A stretch of 39,351 nt of DNA from Synechococcus sp. UW140 (GTDB lineage: Bacteria > Cyanobacteriota > Cyanobacteriia > PCC-6307 > Cyanobiaceae), in NCBI GenBank assembly GCA_945860085.1, contig CAMAPJ010000017.1:1-39351 (forward strand), given 5' to 3'. The notes under the pieces are model-generated. The model saw only the letters and a program-made list of their open reading frames with translations, was not told where the DNA came from and searched no databases. The translations under genes were made by a program, and so were the position numbers. Positions 33,979-39,351 of the stretch are shown here, one piece after another; positions within the stretch are counted from its first letter, which is position 1; each line of letters opens with the position of its first letter.

Positions 33979-35097
33979 TAACAGGTGCCAGACCGAAGTC
34001 GGATCCGATTTCAGGAGCTGCTCCCCGTAGCGCTGACGCCAGCGGCTATAGCGCTCCGGCTGCTCCAGCCACTGGGCAACCAAAGCGGCCAGCTGCTCAG
34101 GTCGTTGGATCGTGCGCTCCAGGCCGCGACGGCGGAAGTAGCGGCGGGCCAGCCATTCCTGGGGCATGGTCGTGCCGAAGGTGTTGAACACCAGCGGGCA
34201 GCCCAGCAGCAGGGCTTCGGTAGCGGTACGGGCCCCCGGCCGGGCCACCATCGCCCAGGCACCGCGATAGAGGGCCGCCATCTGCTCAGGCCCCTGGAAC
34301 CCGAGGGCCTGCACCGCCAGGTCCGGGTGAGCCTCCGCCCAGGCTGTGACCTGATCAAAAGCGGCCTGGCGCCGTCCCGCCAGGGCCACGACCGCCAATC
34401 GGCCGGCAAAGGGCCGCAGGGCCTCGAGCAGCCGGCAATGGTTGTTGGCGCCATTGGCACCGGCGCCCAGCACTAGGAGCGGTAGCTCTGCGGCAGGCGA
34501 GCCACCGGGGGGCTGGGGTGGGAGCAGCGATTGCGGCGATCGGTGGTAAGCGGGATAGAGCAGGGGACCCAGCAGGGCGATGCGCTCGGGGGGATAGCGG
34601 CGGCGGCGCAGTTCTTCGCCAACCTCGGCGGTTTGGACCCAGATGGTATCGGCGCTGGTACTCAACCAGTTGCGGCTGAAGCCAAAACCACCAGCCAGTT
34701 CGGTGCAGCAGGTCACGCAGCGCAGCTGCGGGCCCAGCAAACCCTTGGCGAAGCCAAAGTGGCCCCGGTTGGTGTGGGGGTGGGTGGAGATGATCAAATC
34801 GGGTCTCAGGCTGCGCAGCAGATCGCCCACGTAGCGGCGGCCCAATAGGAGGGTGCCGGGTTTGATCAGATCCTCGAACTCCATCAGACACCAGTAGGCC
34901 TGATGGATCCAGGGGGCATATTTCTGGATCCAGTTGTAAAAGGCCACCCCGCCCCGGTAGGTGCCGCTGGCGTTCTCCAGCACCTGCTCGATCCAGACCT
35001 CCCCACCCGGATCCCACTGGCGCAGCCAGTCGCGCAGGGCCTCGGCGGCGGCGTCGTGGGCCGTTCCCCCACTGGAGGTAAAGATCAGGACCCGCAT
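33967..35097 (-). CDS. GT28-type glycosyltransferase, MGDG-synthase-like
   Basis: 376 residues, ATG start, no signal peptide or transmembrane helix: a peripheral membrane GT-B enzyme. The N-terminal domain opens LIFTSSGGTAHDAAAEAL in pattern, equivalent to the glycine-rich loop of MGDG synthases and MurG but with T-A-H where G-H is usual. It continues with ISTHPHTNRG and the C-terminal nucleotide-sugar site ARPGARTATEALLLGCPLVF followed by a Q-E motif. Family members add galactose or glucose to diacylglycerol or related lipids. Standing first before the PKS (48 bp gap) and 40 bp after the MFS gene, it probably glycosylates that pathway's product. It is unlikely to be the housekeeping galactolipid enzyme given this context, but that is inference. 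Confidence 0.84.
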   Translation of the reverse strand: MRVLIFTSSGGTAHDAAAEALRDWLRQWDPGGEVWIEQVLENASGTYRGGVAFYNWIQKYAPWIHQAYWCLMEFEDLIKPGTLLLGRRYVGDLLRSLRPDLIISTHPHTNRGHFGFAKGLLGPQLRCVTCCTELAGGFGFSRNWLSTSADTIWVQTAEVGEELRRRRYPPERIALLGPLLYPAYHRSPQSLLPPQPPGGSPAAELPLLVLGAGANGANNHCRLLEALRPFAGRLAVVALAGRRQAAFDQVTAWAEAHPDLAVQALGFQGPEQMAALYRGAWAMVARPGARTATEALLLGCPLVFNTFGTTMPQEWLARRYFRRRGLERTIQRPEQLAALVAQWLEQPERYSRWRQRYGEQLLKSDPTSVWHLLRRS

Positions 35098-35137
35098 CGG
35101 GCCATGCTGCCATTGGTAGGCAGAGCGCTGGCCCGCC

Positions 35138-36574
35138 TCATCGTGGCGTTGGGGAGCTTGCCGATCGAGGCCGGTTTCGCCCTGGCCATCCCAAGCCAGG
35201 CCGACGGATCGTACTGATCAAGGTCAGCAACAACACCCAGCCCAGGCCCCCTAGGGCAACGGCCATGGGCCGGCCAGGCCCGGTGCCCAGGGACCCAACC
35301 AGCCAGCCGGGCCAATGGGGCCAGGCCAGGGCGGGCCGCAGCAGGCGATCCACCGCCAGGGCACTGACACTGAAGGCCGCCAGCCGGGCTAGCCATTCGA
35401 GGCAATAGCGCACCGCCAGCAGCCGCGGCAGCTCGGCCACCGGCACCAGTTGCTGCCAGCGGCTCTGCACGATCGCCAAACAGACGGGCAGCGCCAGGGT
35501 GAACAGGCCGAGCCCCCCAAACCAGAGGGGGATCCAGGTTTCAAATACCACCAGGCCCGCCCCCATCAAGGCCAGGCTCTGGATCAGCAGGAGCGCACTC
35601 AGGGCCCGCCCCCAGAGCTTGGGGGCTAGGGCCAGCCAGAGGCGTACCCCCAGGCCATAGGCCAGTCCCCCCATCAGCAGGGCGCCGCCGAGGCGACCAC
35701 TGCCGAGGGCCGTGATCACCCAGGCTGGAAACAACACTTCGGTGGCGCCATAGACAAAAGCCATCGCCGTGCCGAGCAGGGCCAGGCGCCGCAGGGGGCG
35801 ATCGCACCAGAGGCCAGCGAGATCATCGAGCCAGCGGATCGGCCTCTGAACCCAGGACCTTTGGGTAGGCGAGACCCCAGCGGGGCTTTGGCCCAAGGCT
35901 GGCCCGAGAGCCGCCTCAGGCCAGGGGGCCAGCACCACGCAGGCCAGGGCCAGGCCAAAACTGAGGCCATCAAGCACCAGCACGGCCCGTAGTCCGCCGA
36001 TTGCCACCAGAGAGGCCCCCAGAAACGGCGCCGCGACCAACACCAGCCCATCGCTGCTGGCAAACCAGCCGTTGGCCTGGTGGCGCGCCGGTTCTTCCGG
36101 CACCAGCAGGGGGATCAAGCTGGCGAAACAGAGCACCAAGGTGGCTTCCGCCGCCGCCGCTAGAGCCTGCAAGGGAAGCAGCGCCGCCAGGCCCAAAGAG
36201 CCTCCCTCCAGGTCAGCTGACAAGAGCAGCCAGGCCAGAACCAGGGTGCTCAGGGCCCCCAGACCATTGGCTACCAGCATCACGCGCCGTCGCCGCCAGC
36301 GCTGCAAGCGATGACCGAGGAGCGGCAGGGCGAGGATCTTGGCCAGCTGCACAACAATGGCCACGGCGGCGAAATCGAGCAGGTGCTGGTGGCGCTGGAA
36401 CAGCCACAGCCCCACGCCATAGAGGCTCACCTGGGTGCCGAGGTTGGAGATCAGCTGGCCGCCCCAGAGCCACCAAAACGGCGAGCCCGCCCGGTTTGAT
36501 TCCTCGCTTGGACCGGCTGGGTGGTCACTGCCGGCGGGCCCAATCGGGGGCAGGGTGCCGCGGGGGGCGACCAT
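35138..36574 (-). CDS. MFS transporter
   Basis: 478 residues with about 12 hydrophobic helices, beginning after a 30-residue polar tail with [24 protein letters not shown] in pattern, a typical first MFS helix of the drug/siderophore-efflux (MFS_3) type. A basic cytoplasmic loop [11 protein letters not shown] sits between helices 2 and 3 as expected, and a longer loop near 235-260 separates the two halves. It is the promoter-proximal gene of the four-gene unit MFS, GT28, PKS, GT2, so export or transbilayer movement of the product is the likely role. The substrate cannot be read from sequence. It is divergent from cysS with only 47 bp between starts. Contains a HIP1 octamer at 35798-35805. Confidence 0.85.
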   Translation of the reverse strand: MVAPRGTLPPIGPAGSDHPAGPSEESNRAGSPFWWLWGGQLISNLGTQVSLYGVGLWLFQRHQHLLDFAAVAIVVQLAKILALPLLGHRLQRWRRRRVMLVANGLGALSTLVLAWLLLSADLEGGSLGLAALLPLQALAAAAEATLVLCFASLIPLLVPEEPARHQANGWFASSDGLVLVAAPFLGASLVAIGGLRAVLVLDGLSFGLALACVVLAPWPEAALGPALGQSPAGVSPTQRSWVQRPIRWLDDLAGLWCDRPLRRLALLGTAMAFVYGATEVLFPAWVITALGSGRLGGALLMGGLAYGLGVRLWLALAPKLWGRALSALLLIQSLALMGAGLVVFETWIPLWFGGLGLFTLALPVCLAIVQSRWQQLVPVAELPRLLAVRYCLEWLARLAAFSVSALAVDRLLRPALAWPHWPGWLVGSLGTGPGRPMAVALGGLGWVLLLTLISTIRRPGLGWPGRNRPRSASSPTPR

Positions 36575-36621
36575 GGGATGGGCCTTACGGTCCAGCCGTC
36601 CTAGCCCTTGATCTGACGCCA

Positions 36622-38076
36622 GTGACCCTGCGGCTCACCAATTCGCTCACCCGGCGCACCGAACCCTTTGAGCCGCTGCAAGCCGGCCAGGTGTCGATGT
36701 ATTGCTGCGGGGTCACGGTCTACGACCTCTGCCACCTGGGCCACGCCCGCAGTTACATCGCCTGGGACGTGCTGCGCCGCTACCTGATCTGGAGCGGCTA
36801 CCAGGTGACGTTCGTGCAGAACTACACCGACATCGACGACAAGATTCTCAAACGGGCCGCCGAGGAAGGCAGCTCCATGGCGGTGGTTAGTGAGCGCAAC
36901 ATTGACGCCTTTGTGGCCGATATGGCCGCCCTCAACATCCTGCCGGCCGATCGCATGCCCCGGGCCACCCAGAGCCTCGATGCGATCCGCGACCTGATTG
37001 GCGAATTGCAAGCCAAGGGGGCGGCCTATGGCGCCGATGGCGATGTCTATTTCTCCGTGATGAAACACGCCGGCTACGGCAAACTCTCGGGCCGCGATCT
37101 CTCGGAGCAACAGCAGAATGCCGATGGCCGGGTTACTGGGATTGAGGAAGCCCGCAAGCACCATCCCTTTGATTTTGCGCTCTGGAAAGGGGCCAAACCG
37201 GGCGAGCCCAGTTTCCCCTCCCCCTGGGGGCCCGGTCGCCCGGGTTGGCATATCGAATGCTCGGCCATGGTGCGCCAGGAACTCGGAGACACGATTGATC
37301 TCCATCTCGGCGGCGCCGATCTGATTTTCCCCCACCACGAAAACGAGATTGCCCAGTCGGAGGCGGCCACCGGCAAGCCCTTGGCCCGCTGGTGGCTGCA
37401 CAACGGCATGGTCAATGTGGGCGGCGAAAAGATGTCCAAATCCCTGGGCAACTTCACCACCATCCGGGCGCTGCTTGAGAGCGGTACCTCGGCGATGACC
37501 CTGCGCCTGTTCGTGCTCCAGGCCCATTACCGCAAGCCGCTCGACTTCACCCAGGAGGCCCTGGCCGCGGCGGCCACTGGTTGGAAGGGCCTTAACGCCG
37601 CCTTGCAACTGTCGGCCCAGCTGGAGAAAGAACCCGGAAGCGATGGGCTCCAGGGCCCAGCGAGTCCCCTGGCGGAGGCGCGACTGCGCTTCGCCGCGGC
37701 CATGGACGACGACCTCAACACCTCCGCGGCCCTGGCCGCGTTGTTCGAACTGGCCAAACCCCTGCGCTCCCTGGCCAACCGCAGCGAGCGGGGCGACGCC
37801 CAGGCCGCCAGCCAGGCCAAAGCGTTGCAAGCCGAGGCCCAGCTGTTGCTGGAGCTGGCCGGCGTTCTCGGCCTCAAACCGGAAGCCGAATCAGGCCCTG
37901 ACTTTGGCGCAACTGGCCCGAACGCAGCCGAGATTGCGGCCCAGATTGCAGCCCGCCAGGCGGCCAAGGCGGCAAAAAACTATGGCGAAGCCGATCGAAT
38001 TCGCGCCAGCCTGTTGGATCAAGGAATTGAATTGATCGATAAACCCGGAGGACTGACCGAGTGGCTGCGGAGCTGA
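36622..38076 (+). CDS. cysS: cysteinyl-tRNA synthetase
   Basis: Class I aminoacyl-tRNA synthetase that charges tRNA-Cys in the cytoplasm; 484 residues from GTG. The start is chosen because the product then begins [19 protein letters not shown], the usual cyanobacterial CysS beginning; the frame is open 207 codons further upstream only as a shadow of the MFS gene. Motifs: zinc ligand and pocket in YCCGVTVYD (Cys28, Cys29), the HIGH-type box HLGH (38-41), the second zinc cysteine in [14 protein letters not shown], and KMSKS (270-274). The C-terminal anticodon-binding helices end in [11 protein letters not shown] ... [10 protein letters not shown], complete. No abnormality. Confidence 0.97.
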   Translation: MTLRLTNSLTRRTEPFEPLQAGQVSMYCCGVTVYDLCHLGHARSYIAWDVLRRYLIWSGYQVTFVQNYTDIDDKILKRAAEEGSSMAVVSERNIDAFVADMAALNILPADRMPRATQSLDAIRDLIGELQAKGAAYGADGDVYFSVMKHAGYGKLSGRDLSEQQQNADGRVTGIEEARKHHPFDFALWKGAKPGEPSFPSPWGPGRPGWHIECSAMVRQELGDTIDLHLGGADLIFPHHENEIAQSEAATGKPLARWWLHNGMVNVGGEKMSKSLGNFTTIRALLESGTSAMTLRLFVLQAHYRKPLDFTQEALAAAATGWKGLNAALQLSAQLEKEPGSDGLQGPASPLAEARLRFAAAMDDDLNTSAALAALFELAKPLRSLANRSERGDAQAASQAKALQAEAQLLLELAGVLGLKPEAESGPDFGATGPNAAEIAAQIAARQAAKAAKNYGEADRIRASLLDQGIELIDKPGGLTEWLRS

Positions 38077-38101
38077 TCTGTTGAGCGGCGAACAACGCTT
38101 T

Positions 38102-38133
38102 ACCAAGTGCTCGAATCACCAAGTGCCCGAAGC
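38102..38133. repeat. 16-bp imperfect tandem repeat downstream of cysS
   Basis: ACCAAGTGCTCGAATC (38102-38117) is followed directly by ACCAAGTGCCCGAAGC, differing at two bases. It lies between convergent genes. No clear terminator stem was identified with it. Confidence 0.5.
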
Positions 38134-38178
38134 CACCATCAACACCAGGGCTAAAGCACCGATTCTTCTGGGGGTGAT

Positions 38179-38421
38179 TTAGTCCGAGTCGGGTTTAACG
38201 GCCGGGGCCTGTTGGCCCTCCATCATCTTCTCGATCTTGCGGATGCGCACCAAGGTGGTACTCCACACCTCTTTCTGAAACCCCGGTGGACACTGCTCCA
38301 CCATGGCTTCCAGCGGTTCGCCCCGCTCAAAAGCTTCCCAAAGCTGGCTCTCCAGCTTGGCCCGCTCGATGAAATTCCACCGCTGCAGCAGCCCTTGCAG
38401 GTTGGTCAGGAACGTGCTCAT
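38179..38421 (-). CDS. small conserved cyanobacterial protein, unknown function
   Basis: 80 residues from ATG (MSTFL). Mostly helical by eye: FLTNLQGLLQRWNFIERAK, then ESQLWEAFERGEPLEAMVEQCPPGF and a basic helix VRIRKIEKMMEG. I know of no assigned function; small proteins of this look sit between cysS and dxr in other picocyanobacteria as I recall, which supports it being real. A GTG or ATG further upstream (38496) would add 25 residues of non-conserved type and is not preferred. It converges on cysS and is divergent from dxr across 160 bp of very GC-rich sequence that contains repeated GGGCCCG units. Confidence 0.65.
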   Translation of the reverse strand: MSTFLTNLQGLLQRWNFIERAKLESQLWEAFERGEPLEAMVEQCPPGFQKEVWSTTLVRIRKIEKMMEGQQAPAVKPDSD

Positions 38422-38581
38422 GGGGGCAGCCCCAACCGGTGGGTGGCAATTTGCCCCAGTTAAGCCTTTCCCTGGGCATCGGGCATCCCAGGCCAAAGGG
38501 CTGGGCGTCCCCCGCCGGCCGGCCTAGGGCCCGGGTTGCGGGCCCGGTGGGAGACTGGCCACCACCGTTGCCGATCCGCCT

Positions 38582-39351
38582 GTGAAAGCCCTCAGCGTGC
38601 TGGGATCCACGGGCTCGATCGGCACCCAGACCCTGGAGATCGTCGAGGATTTCCCGGATCGCTTCCGCGTGGTGGCCCTCACCGCCGGCCGCAACCTCGA
38701 CCTGCTGATGGGTCAAATCCAGCGCCATCGCCCCGAGGTGGTGGCCCTGGCCGATGGCGACTTGGTGGCGGTTCTGCGGGAGCGTCTGCTGGCCCTGGAT
38801 CCCCAGGACCGCCCGTCCCCGTTCCCTGAATTACTGGGCGGCTCCGACGGCCTCTGCGCCGCCGCCGCCTGGCCCACGGCGGATCTGGTCGTCACCGGCA
38901 TCGTCGGCTGCGCCGGCCTGCTGCCCACCCTGGCGGCGATCCGGGCCGGCAAGGACCTGGCCCTGGCCAACAAGGAAACCCTGATTGCAGCAGGTCCGGT
39001 GGTGCTGCCGGAGCTGGCCCGCTCCGGCTCGCGGCTGCTGCCGGCCGATTCCGAGCACTCCGCCATCTTCCAGTGCCTGCAGGGCACCCCCTGGGCCGAT
39101 ACGGCCCGGCTCTCCACCGGAATCCCCACCCCCGGCCTGCGCCGCATTCAGCTCACCGCTTCCGGGGGCGCCTTCCGTGATTGGGATGCCGCCGATTTGG
39201 TCAAGGCCACCGTGGCCGATGCCACCAGCCATCCCAACTGGAGCATGGGCCGCAAGATCACGGTCGATAGCGCCAGCTTGATGAACAAGGGCCTCGAAGT
39301 GATCGAGGCCCACTACCTGTTTGGCCTCGATTACGACGAGATCGAAATCAT
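38582..39351 (+). CDS. dxr: 1-deoxy-D-xylulose 5-phosphate reductoisomerase, N-terminal part (partial)
   Basis: The first 256 codons of the second enzyme of the MEP isoprenoid pathway, which converts DXP to methylerythritol phosphate with NADPH. The gene runs off the window end. GTG start gives [21 protein letters not shown] in pattern, with the NADPH loop GSTGSIG at 8-14. Further motifs are ALANKETLI, the metal site in DSEHS (Asp156, Glu158), ASGGAFRD, and [23 protein letters not shown] near the break, the substrate and metal loop. It supplies the IPP used by polyprenyl synthases such as the sds product in this window. No strong ribosome-binding site is visible before the GTG. Confidence 0.96.
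   Translation, partial: MKALSVLGSTGSIGTQTLEIVEDFPDRFRVVALTAGRNLDLLMGQIQRHRPEVVALADGDLVAVLRERLLALDPQDRPSPFPELLGGSDGLCAAAAWPTADLVVTGIVGCAGLLPTLAAIRAGKDLALANKETLIAAGPVVLPELARSGSRLLPADSEHSAIFQCLQGTPWADTARLSTGIPTPGLRRIQLTASGGAFRDWDAADLVKATVADATSHPNWSMGRKITVDSASLMNKGLEVIEAHYLFGLDYDEIEI

Noticed and set aside
3424-35805. HIP1 octamers GCGATCGC at 3424, 10356, 15433, 24680 and 35798
   Set aside because: They support a cyanobacterial origin, but at about five in 39 kb they are only mildly frequent and mark no local system.
36001-36621. 207-codon N-terminal extension of cysS
   Set aside because: It overlaps the start of the MFS gene antisense, is proline/arginine-rich, and CysS aligns from GTG 36622.
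36601-37830. 409-codon open frame on the minus strand
   Set aside because: It is antisense to cysS, whose motifs are complete; in GC-rich genes such long shadow frames are common and this one has no recognisable motif.
1-39351. tRNA, rRNA, riboswitch or CRISPR array
   Set aside because: I found no cloverleaf with TTC-A arm, no conserved rRNA or riboswitch core and no regularly spaced repeat-spacer pattern; small RNAs without hallmarks could be missed by eye.

Overview
The window looks like a chromosome segment of a high-GC unicellular picocyanobacterium (Cyanobium / Synechococcus type). The basis is a solanesyl-type polyprenyl synthase for plastoquinone next to murI and acs, a DUF1350 protein, a cyanobacterial-type cysS, dxr, and a few HIP1 octamers (GCGATCGC; I found five by eye). 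No tRNA, rRNA, CRISPR array or intact transposase was recognised.

Layout. (1) 1-10.4 kb is core metabolism: the end of a cell-wall amidase, murI and sds on the plus strand; a convergent HAD phosphatase; a large plus-strand protein that joins EF-hands to an Erv/ALR-like sulfhydryl oxidase domain; acs; a DUF1350 / peroxiredoxin pair on the minus strand; a DnaQ-like exonuclease and a small unknown gene. (2) 10.4-14.6 kb has clearly lower GC. It holds a small unknown gene, the minus-strand phosphate transporter operon pstC-pstA-pstB (no pstS here) and a gene-poor stretch with a 13-bp inverted repeat. (3) 14.6-20.6 kb is a polysaccharide-export locus: a dual-specificity phosphatase overlapping a Wza-like exporter on the minus strand, and a divergent Wzc-like tyrosine kinase followed by an outer-membrane beta-barrel protein. 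(4) 20.7-36.6 kb is an accessory biosynthetic region. One minus-strand operon runs MFS transporter, GT28 (MGDG-synthase-like) glycosyltransferase, a 2680-residue type I PKS (KS-AT-DH-ER-KR-ACP-thioester reductase) and a GT2 glycosyltransferase. A plus-strand SRPBCC protein follows, then a minus-strand hydrolase / cytochrome P450 pair. (5) 36.6-39.35 kb returns to core genes: cysS, a small conserved unknown and the start of dxr.

The most interesting unit is region 4. The PKS has every domain needed to build and fully reduce an acyl chain and release it reductively as an aldehyde or alcohol. Two glycosyltransferases of lipid-modifying type and an MFS permease share its transcription unit. By analogy with heterocyst glycolipid synthesis (HglE-type PKS, HetM/HglB thioester reductase, HglT), this could be a compact fatty-alcohol glycolipid pathway in an organism that makes no heterocysts; the product is inference. 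The Erv/ALR-EF-hand fusion and the phosphatase in the Wzb position are separate second-tier points.
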